Shown here one piece after another: positions 1-5,948 of a DNA stretch of 9,594 nt. A model generated the notes under the pieces. The model did not search any database. It had not been told where the DNA came from and worked only from the letters and a program-made list of their open reading frames with translations. Within the stretch, counting starts at the first letter, position 1. The number at the start of each line of letters is the position of its first letter. This DNA is from Desulfobacterales bacterium (GTDB taxonomy: Bacteria; Desulfobacterota; Desulfobacteria; Desulfobacterales; 4be13). The stretch spans positions 1 through 9,594 of the forward strand of contig JAOZRQ010000251.1 in NCBI GenBank assembly GCA_029940115.1, read 5' to 3'. Both the position numbers and the translations under genes were made by a program.

Positions 1-35
1 TTTTCCCGAACGGGCAGATTCCCAAACCGTCAGAA

Positions 36-53
36 AAAGCCGGGTTTCTTTCC
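36..53. repeat. Half-copy of a dispersed palindromic repeat
   Basis: These 18 bases match one arm of the full palindrome at 1945-1988 (core AAAGCCGGGTTTCTTT). The partner arm is absent here. Read in one frame the arm gives the peptide KKPGFF, which recurs in spurious translations of all copies. A third partial copy, in the opposite orientation, lies at 605-616. Confidence 0.7.
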
Positions 54-56
54 CAG

Positions 57-123
57 CTGAATGATTAAGGATAACGTGGAAACCTATCCGTCGTGCATGC
101 AAACTGAATGATTAAGGATAACG
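57..123. repeat. 20-bp direct repeat, two copies 47 bp apart
   Basis: Positions 57-76 and 104-123 are identical over 20 bases (beginning CTGAATGATTAAGG). Each copy holds an ATG followed by codons for Met-Ile-Lys-Asp-Asn. The first copy opens a 16-codon reading frame (61-111) whose TGA overlaps the ATG of the second copy as ATGA. The second ATG is the first possible start of the membrane-protein gene at 108. A local duplication has therefore produced either a leader peptide or a displaced start. Confidence 0.8.
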
Positions 124-623
124 AAAACAGGAAGATGCCGGAGGAAAAATATAAGCGCCTGCCCGGAAGGGAGAGGGGATTTGTCGGGTATTACACCCTT
201 TGGACGGGCAAGGACCATTTGCTCTCGATCTGTTCCATGAGTTTTTCAGAGGATTACAAACGGTTTTATTATGCGGACATACAGGCCATCATCACCCGGA
301 AGACCATGCGTGGAAAAATATATAGTATTATTTTCGCCTTGATCGGGGGAGGTTTCGCCTCGGCATTCGCATTCGCTGAAGGAGCCTGGTCTGTGGTTTA
401 CGGGATCCATGCCGGATTATTCTTCTCTTTCCTGCTGATCAACCTGTTGCGCGGTCCAACCTGTGTGTGCTCTGTTCAGACAGCGGTTCAAGAGGAGAGA
501 CTCCCCTCGTTGAAGCGACTCAGAACGGCCCGGAAAGCCGCAAAGCTCTTAAAACCACTGATTGAACAGGCCCAGGGGGCGTTGGTGGCCGATTCGTTAA
601 GGACAAAGAAACCCGGTTTATGA
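108..623 (+). CDS. PH-like two-helix membrane protein
   Basis: A 171-residue protein of unknown function. Residues about 20-66 look like a small beta-rich, PH-like module (GFVGYYTLW, then a patch with FYYADIQAI). Two hydrophobic segments follow, about 71-91 and 94-114, giving a hairpin in the inner membrane. The cytoplasmic tail has GPTCxCxVQTAVQxE and a basic helix (residues 117-157), a pattern I associate with uncharacterised deltaproteobacterial proteins encoded beside B-box or rhomboid-annotated genes. The start is uncertain: ATG 108 lies inside a duplicated 20-mer and has no clear Shine-Dalgarno site, while ATG 135 (Met10) has AGGA only two bases upstream. The last residues, TKKPGL, are encoded by a half-copy of the palindromic repeat, so the C-terminus may have been altered by it. 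The stop overlaps the next ATG (ATGA), so the two genes form an operon and the products probably act together. Confidence 0.75.
   Translation: MIKDNENRKMPEEKYKRLPGRERGFVGYYTLWTGKDHLLSICSMSFSEDYKRFYYADIQAIITRKTMRGKIYSIIFALIGGGFASAFAFAEGAWSVVYGIHAGLFFSFLLINLLRGPTCVCSVQTAVQEERLPSLKRLRTARKAAKLLKPLIEQAQGALVADSLRTKKPGL
605..616. repeat. Partial copy of the palindromic repeat at a gene junction
   Basis: AAAGAAACCCGG matches the left arm of the 1945-1988 palindrome. It sits across the last codons of the membrane-protein gene, four bases before the ATG of the next gene, so the repeat shapes the junction of this operon. Confidence 0.55.
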
Positions 624-949
624 CAAGGGCGGGAATTATGCAGCGTATTGCACATCAGCGTTGTTTCAATCACAGATTTCGAGAGGCGGTTGCCTGTTGT
701 CTGGAATGCGGCCGTTATTTTTGCAGAGAGTGCGTCACCGAGCATGATGACCGGGTGCTATGTGCGGACTGTATGGCTGAACGACTAGCCTCTTCCGAAA
801 CCGCCGCGTTTCGATTCGGCGGGATACTCAGACTCATGCAGTTTCTGTCTGGCATGACGCTTCTCTGGCTATTTTTTTATTATCTGGGCCAGATCCTGAT
901 ATCCCTGCCGACCGCTTTTCATGAAGGGACGTTGTGGCAGGGGGGATAA
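620..949 (+). CDS. B-box-type zinc-ribbon membrane protein
   Basis: A 109-residue protein. Residues 15-51 hold a dense set of zinc ligands: C15, H18, C27, C30, C35, C38, H42, C48 and C51, spaced as C-x2-H, C-x2-C, C-x2-C, C-x2-C like a B-box zinc finger. One hydrophobic segment, about 70-96, should anchor it in the membrane. Bacterial proteins with this N-terminal module are often annotated as rhomboid family or B-box proteins, but no rhomboid protease domain or Ser-His dyad is present here, so I make no enzymatic claim. ATG 620 overlaps the upstream stop as ATGA, supporting translational coupling. ATG 638 (Met7) is an alternative, with AAGGG at 625-629 placed eight bases upstream. Role unknown; probably a partner of the preceding membrane protein. 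Confidence 0.75.
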   Translation: MTRAGIMQRIAHQRCFNHRFREAVACCLECGRYFCRECVTEHDDRVLCADCMAERLASSETAAFRFGGILRLMQFLSGMTLLWLFFYYLGQILISLPTAFHEGTLWQGG

Positions 950-957
950 CTCTGGGC

Positions 958-1099
958 TGATGAAAATTCCCGTTTTCAAGGCGGTATTCCGACCGCCATC
1001 CGAGTTCCGCCATGCCGAGGCTCCGGATGGGACGGATGGCCTTCATCCGGAACAGGAATGGGATCGGTCGGAAATGATCCAAAAAGCTGATTTTCATCA
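958..1099. mobile_element. 142-bp MITE-like element with nested inverted repeats
   Basis: The ends form a perfect 10-bp terminal inverted repeat (TGATGAAAAT at 958-967, ATTTTCATCA at 1090-1099). Inside, TTCCGACCG (987-995) pairs with CGGTCGGAA (1065-1073), and TCCGGATG (1022-1029) with CATCCGGA (1044-1051). A competing local hairpin is GGCGGT (980-985) with ACCGCC (992-997). The arms are nested concentrically, so the single strand folds into one long stem. There is no convincing coding sequence. Size, terminal repeats and foldback structure fit a non-autonomous miniature element or a structured RNA. No clear target-site duplication was seen. The reading frame 921-1349 across it is not credible as a gene. 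Confidence 0.6.
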
Positions 1100-1222
1100 C
1101 CCCAGGATAACCCCCATAAGCATCAAGCTAAGGGCCGGCCTGATTCCTGGAACCCCTTTCCGGCTCGGCCTTGCCGGTTCAGAGCGTCACGGTCCGCCGT
1201 TCCGGGATGTCAGCAAAAACAA

Positions 1223-1254
1223 GGGTGGCAGGTGTTTTCAAACACCTTCTACCC
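1223..1254. other. Strong hairpin in the gene-free stretch before the HEPN gene
   Basis: AGGTGTTT (1230-1237) and AAACACCT (1240-1247) are perfect inverted arms two bases apart. GGGT (1223-1226) and ACCC (1251-1254) extend the stem beyond a 3x3 internal loop. It lies 82 bases upstream of the HEPN start and could be an operator, a cruciform or an attenuator stem; no T-run follows it. I see nothing else recognisable in 1100-1222 or 1255-1335 apart from a short direct repeat TTCAACA (1317-1330 region). Confidence 0.5.
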
Positions 1255-1335
1255 GTACGGTGTCCTTTGCGCTGTCGGACAGAGGAGCACGGGCAGGGGC
1301 AATTTTTAACCACTTCAACAGGTTCAACACAGGAT

Positions 1336-1710
1336 ATGATATCAGATAAAATCTTATATAATAAAGCCAGAGAACGGCTTGAAACTGCCCAGTTCGCACA
1401 CTATTACTACTCATGCGCCTCAAACTTGTATTTTGCATTGTTCAACTATATGCAATCGGTTTTGGGGAAAGGACATGCGGGAAAATGGAAACATATCACC
1501 ATTTTCAATGCATTCGCCAAAATCTGCATGGAACGGGGCCTGTTTTCAAAAAAGCGTTTGAGAAATCTGGGGAAAACGTATGCCGCGTTGTACGAACTCA
1601 GAAGACAGGCGGATTATGAAAACAATATCTATGAATCCTACACGATTGAAAGACTGAAGTTTCTTTCCGAATCTGTCAAGGAGACGTTGCACCATGTCAA
1701 CAAAAGCTGA
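1336..1710 (+). CDS. HEPN-domain protein, UPF0332 type
   Basis: A 124-residue all-helical protein with the layout of the UPF0332/HEPN family: RERLETAQFAHYYYSCASNL in helix 1-2 (cf. the usual ER-AYYAMFH region), a loop with KHITIFNAF (residues 52-60), then the C-terminal signature LRRQADYE (88-95). This matches the RxxADY motif of the family rather than the Rx4-6H motif of RNase-active HEPN toxins, so nuclease activity is doubtful. HEPN proteins are usually paired with minimal nucleotidyltransferases (MNT) in toxin-antitoxin or defence modules. The next gene overlaps it by 17 bases and resembles a degenerate MNT. The start at 1336 is chosen because homology begins there; the upstream extension to 1171 has no family character. 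The ribosome site is weak (AGGA one base before the ATG). Confidence 0.75.
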   Translation: MISDKILYNKARERLETAQFAHYYYSCASNLYFALFNYMQSVLGKGHAGKWKHITIFNAFAKICMERGLFSKKRLRNLGKTYAALYELRRQADYENNIYESYTIERLKFLSESVKETLHHVNKS

Positions 1711-1939
1711 CTGGACGATAAAGGTATTGAGCACTCTGAAAAGATTATCCTTTGTGACAGACTTGGAGGTCGTCCTGCCCCAGGATGTGAAAGCGGATCT
1801 GGGGGTTCTCCTCAAAGTGAAGGATAAGAAATCCTCAGACGGCTTGGTGGTGGCGGATATGATCTCAGACCTGCAATGGAAGATATTTGATGAGACAGGC
1901 GAACTTCCGGCCATATACTGGAATTGGGAGAGGATCTGA
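1694..1939 (+). CDS. Small MNT-like partner of the HEPN protein
   Basis: An 81-residue protein. The ATG lies inside the end of the HEPN gene (17-base overlap) and is preceded by AAGGAG at 1678-1683 with a 10-base spacer, so the two are co-expressed. The C-terminal half (ADMISDLQWKIFDETGEL-PAIYW, residues about 54-77) resembles the last helix-strand of minimal nucleotidyltransferases, where D-I-x-D-L/I-x-x-x-x-x-x-x-x-G precedes a proline strand. VKADLGVLLKVKD could be the worn counterpart of the SDIDLLV strand. The GSxxRG nucleotide-binding loop of true MNTs is missing, so it is unlikely to be an active nucleotidyltransferase. It may be a binding-only antitoxin, a truncated remnant, or an unrelated small protein. 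The pairing is seen directly; the family call is inference. Confidence 0.6.
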   Translation: MSTKADWTIKVLSTLKRLSFVTDLEVVLPQDVKADLGVLLKVKDKKSSDGLVVADMISDLQWKIFDETGELPAIYWNWERI

Positions 1940-1944
1940 GGGTA

Positions 1945-1988
1945 GGAAAGAAACCCGGCTTTTTCTGGCAAAGCCGGGTTTCTTTTCC
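1945..1988. terminator. Palindromic repeat behind the HEPN/MNT pair, possible terminator
   Basis: Arms 1945-1962 (GGAAAGAAACCCGGCTTT) and 1970-1988 are reverse complements with one extra T, around a 7-base loop. The structure starts five bases after the upstream stop codon and its right arm ends in a T-rich stretch, so it could stop plus-strand transcription before the protease gene. Half-copies at 36-53 and 605-616 show it is also a dispersed repeat family. Confidence 0.6.
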
Positions 1989-2031
1989 AGAACCCAACTG
2001 ACAAGCGACAACTTATATAAGGAGGCAATCA

Positions 2032-3444
2032 ATGCAAAAACTTATCTCGGCATTTATGCTGTTCTCTATAATTTTCATATCTGTTGATTCCGCGCATGCC
2101 GGGTCTGATATGCGTTCGACTTCGATCCGGAAAATTCCGAGGATCGTTGGGGGCGATGATGCGGAAAGGGGCGCGTGGCCTTGGATGGCTGCTCTTGTTG
2201 ATCCGGCGGTACGCGACCTTTATGAAGCACATTACTGCGGGGGATCCCTCATTCATCCCAGATGGATCATCACTGCGGGCCACTGCACGAAGGACTCCCG
2301 GGAGATCAGAAATCTGAAACCCGACGAAATCGAGGTGGTGATGGGGGCATATGATTTGGAAAACGACAGTGGGGATCGGTTCGGCGTGAAAAGAATCATT
2401 CTGCACCCCTCCTATGACACTTACACGGAATACAACTTCGACATCGCGCTTCTGGAACTCGACAGGGAGGCCGCGGCCTATGAGACACTGCCGTTGCTTA
2501 AAGAAAATAAAAACCTCGCAGGAGAGGAGGCTGTGGTGATCGGATGGGGAGACACCTATTCGGCACCCACCGGAAAGTTGCAACAGGTCACGCTTCCCAT
2601 CGTCTCCAATGAGGTATGCAATCAAGCCCACCTTGACACCGGGCAATACTACGAGAACCCCGTGACCGAGAACATGATATGCGCCGGCGAGGCGGGGATG
2701 GACTCCTGCGTGGGAGACAGCGGCGGGCCATTTCTGGTACAGGACCAAGGCGTCTGGAAACAGGCCGGGGTGGTGAGCTGGGGCGGCGACCGCTGTGGGG
2801 ACAAGGACTTGTATGGCGTTTATACTCGTATCCCCAAGATGATGGACCTCATCAACCCATATGTTTACCCGGTGATGCCTCCGGACAACTGCCCCGATGA
2901 TCCGAACAAGACTGATCCTGGGACATGCGGCTGCGGCCATCCGGATACGGACGGCGATCAGGACGGAACGCCGGACTGCGTTGACAACTGCCCTGAGACC
3001 GAAAACTCGGATCAGGCCGATGGCGACGGCGATGGAGTCGGATCCGCGTGTGACAATTGCCCGGGCACCAGCAACCCGGATCAGGCCGACACTGACGGAG
3101 ATGGTGCGGGAGACGCGTGTGACAACATCTCTGCCCCCTCTCACAGCGCGGATTACAACCCCGAGGATCATGTCATCAGCCTTTCGGAGATGCTACGCGT
3201 CCAGCAGTTCTACACCTATGGAAGCTACGGTTGCGATCCGGACGGGGAGGACGGATACGCAGTCGGTGGGAGCGAGCGGACCTGTGAGCCACACGCCTCG
3301 GACTACCATCCCCAGAATTGGCGGATCGGCCTGAGCGAGTTTCTGCGGCTGATCCAGCTATACAACTCTTCCGCATATCAAGCCGACCCGAACGGAGAGG
3401 ACGGCTTTGTCCCGTTGAGGGCCTCAGAAGGCGTGCGAAAATGA
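2032..3444 (+). CDS. Secreted trypsin-like S1 serine protease with calcium-binding and dockerin-like repeats
   Basis: A 470-residue exported protease. Residues 1-23 form a signal peptide ending AHA. A propeptide ends at Arg37 and RIVGG (37-41) is the zymogen cleavage site, leaving Ile38 as the new N-terminus. The catalytic triad is His84 (TAGHC), Asp137 (FDIALLEL) and Ser230 (GDSGGP). Asp224, six residues before Ser230, predicts cleavage after Arg or Lys. Cysteines 69/85, 196/217 and 226/255 fit the three conserved trypsin disulfides. Residues about 286-365 carry acidic DxDGDGxxD repeats with cysteines, like thrombospondin type-3 calcium-binding repeats. Two 42-residue copies follow (371-412 and 421-462), sharing 19 positions including DY-x-P, I-x-LSE-x-LR and GEDG; they resemble dockerin or EF-hand-type modules and may attach the enzyme to a surface or partner. 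There is no transmembrane anchor. The ribosome site AAGGAGG at 2019-2025 fixes the start. The gene stands alone, convergent with ispF. Confidence 0.92.
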   Translation: MQKLISAFMLFSIIFISVDSAHAGSDMRSTSIRKIPRIVGGDDAERGAWPWMAALVDPAVRDLYEAHYCGGSLIHPRWIITAGHCTKDSREIRNLKPDEIEVVMGAYDLENDSGDRFGVKRIILHPSYDTYTEYNFDIALLELDREAAAYETLPLLKENKNLAGEEAVVIGWGDTYSAPTGKLQQVTLPIVSNEVCNQAHLDTGQYYENPVTENMICAGEAGMDSCVGDSGGPFLVQDQGVWKQAGVVSWGGDRCGDKDLYGVYTRIPKMMDLINPYVYPVMPPDNCPDDPNKTDPGTCGCGHPDTDGDQDGTPDCVDNCPETENSDQADGDGDGVGSACDNCPGTSNPDQADTDGDGAGDACDNISAPSHSADYNPEDHVISLSEMLRVQQFYTYGSYGCDPDGEDGYAVGGSERTCEPHASDYHPQNWRIGLSEFLRLIQLYNSSAYQADPNGEDGFVPLRASEGVRK

Positions 3445-3477
3445 AAAGAGAAAATCCCAGTCAGGAATTTTCTCTTT
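3445..3477. terminator. Hairpin directly after the protease stop codon
   Basis: AAAGAGAAAAT (3445-3455) pairs with ATTTTCTCTTT (3467-3477) across an 11-base centre in which two C:G pairs can also form. It begins right after the TGA. It may terminate the protease transcript, although the usual T-run lies in the arm rather than after it. Confidence 0.5.
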
Positions 3478-3506
3478 CGCGTCAGTTCAAATCATGGGCC
3501 CAACGA

Positions 3507-3529
3507 GAGGCTCCTCACCAAGGAGCCTC
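3507..3529. other. Second hairpin between convergent genes
   Basis: GAGGCTCC (3507-3514) and GGAGCCTC (3522-3529) are perfect 8-bp arms around a 7-base loop. The hairpin lies in the 220-bp gap between the converging protease and ispF genes. Without a T-run on either strand it is not a classical intrinsic terminator, but it may protect transcript 3' ends. Nothing else recognisable was seen in 3530-3664. Confidence 0.5.
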
Positions 3530-3664
3530 CGCAATCGTTTCAATGCCGCACTCCCCTTGAGCCGGAAAATTTCGGGATTCCACCCCTTTGCAGTGATCTT
3601 TGCCCGGGGAAAATACGCCGCTTTGCTGGAGAATAAGGAAGGGGATGAACGATGAGGGGACAGG

Positions 3665-4132
3665 TCAGAAAATGAGAACCACCGCCATGGCCCCTATCCC
3701 CTCCCCTTTTCCGATCATCCCCAGCCCTTCGGTGGTGGTGGCTTTGATGTTGATGCGGTCCGGGTCCGTTTCGATTGCCCGGGCAAGGGTCTCCCTCATT
3801 TTTTCCCGGTACGGAGAGAGCTTCGGCGATTCCGCGAAGATGGTGGCGTCAGCATTCACAATTGAAAACCCCTTGTCACGGAGCTGATGATACGTCATCT
3901 CAAGGAGTCTGATGCTGTAAATATCCTTGAATTCCGGGGAGGTGTCCGGGAAATGCAACCCGATATCCCCCAGCCCTGCGGCTCCCAAAAGCGCGTCACA
4001 AAGCGCATGGACCAAAACGTCCGCGTCCGAATGTCCGAGAAGCCCTTTCTCAAAAGGAATCGTCACCCCGCCGAGGACGAGCTTCCGCCCCGGAATTAGG
4101 CGATGCACATCATAGCCTGACCCGATCCTCAT
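3665..4132 (-). CDS. ispF: 2-C-methyl-D-erythritol 2,4-cyclodiphosphate synthase
   Basis: A 155-residue cytoplasmic enzyme of the MEP (non-mevalonate) isoprenoid pathway. It turns CDP-methylerythritol 2-phosphate into the cyclic diphosphate MEcPP with release of CMP. The length is typical of the family. The N-terminus RIGSGYDVHRL supplies the metal ligands Asp8 and His10, and His42 (DADVLVHALCDALLGA) is the third. GDIGLHFPDT (55-64), the Lys130-ATTTEGLG patch and the C-terminal GKGEGIGA (141-148) are conserved cytidine-binding and core motifs. The start at 4132 is set by a strong GGAGG five bases upstream and by homology; the frame stays open to 4240 only because it runs through a dispersed repeat. 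ispD, often its neighbour, is not in the window. Confidence 0.97.
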   Translation of the reverse strand: MRIGSGYDVHRLIPGRKLVLGGVTIPFEKGLLGHSDADVLVHALCDALLGAAGLGDIGLHFPDTSPEFKDIYSIRLLEMTYHQLRDKGFSIVNADATIFAESPKLSPYREKMRETLARAIETDPDRINIKATTTEGLGMIGKGEGIGAMAVVLIF

Positions 4133-4137
4133 AGTCA

Positions 4138-4142
4138 CCTCC
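4138..4142 (-). promoter_or_regulatory. Ribosome binding site fixing the ispF start
   Basis: On the minus strand GGAGG followed by TGACT precedes the ATG at 4132. This near-perfect Shine-Dalgarno site excludes the longer reading frame that begins at 4240 and would add 36 residues encoded by repeat DNA. Confidence 0.85.
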
Positions 4143-4150
4143 CTGCGCTC

Positions 4151-4177
4151 TGTCATTCCTGCGAAAGCAGGAATCCA
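4151..4177. repeat. 27-bp REP-like palindrome, copy 1
   Basis: TTCCTGC-GAAA-GCAGGAA forms a tight hairpin within a 27-base unit that begins TGTCATTCC and ends ATCCA. The same 27 bases recur at 7296-7322 and inverted at 7344-7370. A degenerate tandem of the 9-base end TGTCATTCC lies at 4226-4234 and 4235-4243. This element type, whose translation contains WIPAFAGMT, is widespread in proteobacterial intergenic regions. Confidence 0.8.
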
Positions 4178-4252
4178 TAGCCCCATCTCTCCAAATCTAC
4201 ACTCCCAAACAGAAACAACCCCGCCTGTCATTCCTGTCATTCCTGTGCCCTT

Positions 4253-5806
4253 CTACAATTCCAAACTGAAAAGCCCACAATGCAACGCCTCCTGCAATTC
4301 TTCCTGAATGAGGGACATCTCCCAGAGGACGGGCCGGATCCCCTTCCATCGTCCGTTGAGGAATTGTCTGATATCCACCAGTCCCTGATCCGAATCCAAG
4401 CTCCCCTGGTCATACATATACGCCGCGACCCGGACCGCACAGAACGCGCCCTGACAGGATCCTTTCCCCACCCGGCTCCGCAGTCCGATGGCCTTGAGAT
4501 CCGGGTGGTCCCCCTGTGCGCGGATCGCCTCGATGACCCGGTCCACTGTGCTTTTCGGAACCATCTCACATTCACAAAGCACCATGTCTTCCGGGTCATG
4601 GGCCTTCACCCACATTTTCGGAGATCGGCCCGGCTCTGTCCATTTTCCGGCGTGGGTGGAGAGGAGGGGGTCGGTGCGGGTCAGGCAAGGTGATGAGACT
4701 CCCATCTTCCGGCAGACCCTATCCCCGGTCTTTTCCGCCATGAGTCGGTAGGTGGTGAGCTTGCCGCCAGTGATGGTGGTGAGGTTCTCCACTCCGTCTT
4801 TGGCATGATCCAGAAGCACAAATCCCCGGCTGACCGCGCGGTCATCCCCATTGGTTCCTGTCTGCACCAGCGGCCGGACCCCGGCATACGACCGGATGTA
4901 GCGAGTCTTCTCCAGCGCAGGCACCATCACCGCCTCCCCCTCCACAATCCGGTCGGTCTCCTCAATGGTGGGGCGGATGTCGTCGAGTCTGTTCACCCGG
5001 ATGGACGTGGTCCCCAAGAGCGAGACCGTCCCCCCCGGAACGAGGATATCCCCGTCCGACGGAGGGCGCAGACGGTTGATCACCCGGTTGGTGATTCGGG
5101 TGTGGGTGATCAAAAGGCTCCCTTTGGAATAGAGCATGTCAATGGATACGTCTGCCAAGAGAGCCACTTCGCCAGCCCACGCGCCCGCCGCATTGACCAC
5201 CTGATCCACCTCCACGGTGACCGACTCACCGGTCCGGTTGTTCATCAGATTGACTGCGTGAATCCGATTGTTCCGCTTTTCAAAGCCAGTGACCTGATGA
5301 TGCCGCAACAAGGTGGAACCGAGGCGCTGGGCTTGGGAGATGTTTTCCAAGGAGAGCATGAAGGGATCAACCGACGCATCTTCCACCGCATATGCGGCGA
5401 TCAGTTTTTGGGTCAGGGCTGGCTCCATGTCAAGGCACGTCTTGGGATCCACATTTTGGACCGGGATCCCGCATTGGGCACACATATCCGGGAAGTCAGC
5501 GATATATTTCTCGTCGTCCCCTTCCACCGCGATGAAGAGTCCGCCGGTATCTTCAATGCAGTGGGGAGCCATCTTCTTGAGGATTTGGCCTTCTTCCTGG
5601 CATTCCTTCGCACTCGCGGGATCGGTGAACACATAGCGCGCGCCGCTGTGTAGCAAGCCGTGATTCGCGCCGGATGCGCCAGCGTTGATGTCCCGTTTTT
5701 CCACCAGAACGGACGGAATCCCGCGCAGGGCGAAGTCCCGCGCAAGGCCTGTGCCGGTTGCGCCGCCGCCGATGATCAATACCTGTGTCTGCAATTTGAT
5801 GTTCAT
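4253..5806 (-). CDS. glpA: Anaerobic-type glycerol-3-phosphate dehydrogenase subunit A
   Basis: A 517-residue FAD-dependent oxidoreductase, slightly shorter than E. coli GlpA. It oxidises sn-glycerol 3-phosphate to dihydroxyacetone phosphate and passes the electrons on towards quinones. The N-terminus has the dinucleotide-binding loop GGGATG (residues 13-18) and the ED-type VLVEKRDI segment; ASGANHGLLHSGARY (44-58) and YAGVRPL (307-313) are DAO/GlpA family motifs. The C-terminal BFD-like [2Fe-2S] domain has Cys411, Cys413, Cys451 and Cys456 (CxC...CQGxFC), which separates GlpA from the aerobic GlpD. The start at 5806 has AGGGG nine bases upstream. The usual partners glpB and glpC are not adjacent: upstream is an rpn fragment and downstream ispF. 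It may feed electrons to a distant partner, or be a GlpA paralogue with another substrate. Palindromes at 5881-5916 could be its control region. Confidence 0.88.
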   Translation of the reverse strand: MNIKLQTQVLIIGGGATGTGLARDFALRGIPSVLVEKRDINAGASGANHGLLHSGARYVFTDPASAKECQEEGQILKKMAPHCIEDTGGLFIAVEGDDEKYIADFPDMCAQCGIPVQNVDPKTCLDMEPALTQKLIAAYAVEDASVDPFMLSLENISQAQRLGSTLLRHHQVTGFEKRNNRIHAVNLMNNRTGESVTVEVDQVVNAAGAWAGEVALLADVSIDMLYSKGSLLITHTRITNRVINRLRPPSDGDILVPGGTVSLLGTTSIRVNRLDDIRPTIEETDRIVEGEAVMVPALEKTRYIRSYAGVRPLVQTGTNGDDRAVSRGFVLLDHAKDGVENLTTITGGKLTTYRLMAEKTGDRVCRKMGVSSPCLTRTDPLLSTHAGKWTEPGRSPKMWVKAHDPEDMVLCECEMVPKSTVDRVIEAIRAQGDHPDLKAIGLRSRVGKGSCQGAFCAVRVAAYMYDQGSLDSDQGLVDIRQFLNGRWKGIRPVLWEMSLIQEELQEALHCGLFSLEL

Positions 5807-5880
5807 AAGTTTTTGCCCCTGTCTGAAAACCTTGTAAGTAAGTACTTGGCCATATAATTTTTAGGTCCTTATAGAAACTG

Positions 5881-5916
5881 AGTTTTTTGAAAAACTGACT
5901 TTGGAACAGTTTCCAA
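5881..5916. promoter_or_regulatory. Two palindromes upstream of glpA, candidate operators
   Basis: AGTTTTT (5881-5887) and AAAAACT (5890-5896) are perfect 7-base arms separated by two bases. Next to them TTGGAA (5901-5906) and TTCCAA (5911-5916) are separated by four. They lie 75-110 bases upstream of the glpA start, between it and the rpn fragment. AT-rich DNA follows on the minus strand (TATAAG, TTATAT), but I could not assign a convincing -35/-10 pair. Repressor sites or a terminator-like stem are both possible. Confidence 0.35.
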
Positions 5917-5948
5917 GTGATGGCGCGGGATGCCTGCCAGACGACGCG

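Noticed and set aside
1171..1335. N-terminal extension of the HEPN gene
   Set aside because: The 55 extra residues cross the hairpin at 1223-1254 and have no HEPN similarity; the family domain begins at 1336.
921..1349. Open frame through the MITE-like element
   Set aside because: It covers foldback DNA, has no family resemblance, and overlaps the 3' end of the zinc-ribbon gene.
1357..1362. Perfect TATAAT promoter box
   Set aside because: It lies inside the HEPN coding sequence with no acceptable -35 box 16-18 bases upstream.
2029..3171. 380-codon open frame on the minus strand opposite the protease gene
   Set aside because: It is a shadow of the high-GC protease coding strand. It is rich in Val, Ile, Arg and His without any domain, and the plus-strand gene is unambiguous.
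3507..3529. Intrinsic terminator for ispF
   Set aside because: The stem is good but there is no T-run on either strand, so it is listed only as a hairpin.
4133..4240. 36-residue N-terminal extension of IspF
   Set aside because: It is translated from the REP-like repeat (WIPAFAGMT), and the strong GGAGG site sets the start at 4132.
4805..5653. 282-codon plus-strand frame opposite glpA
   Set aside because: Composition (many His, Arg, Pro, Asp) and lack of motifs mark it as antisense to the clear GlpA coding sequence.
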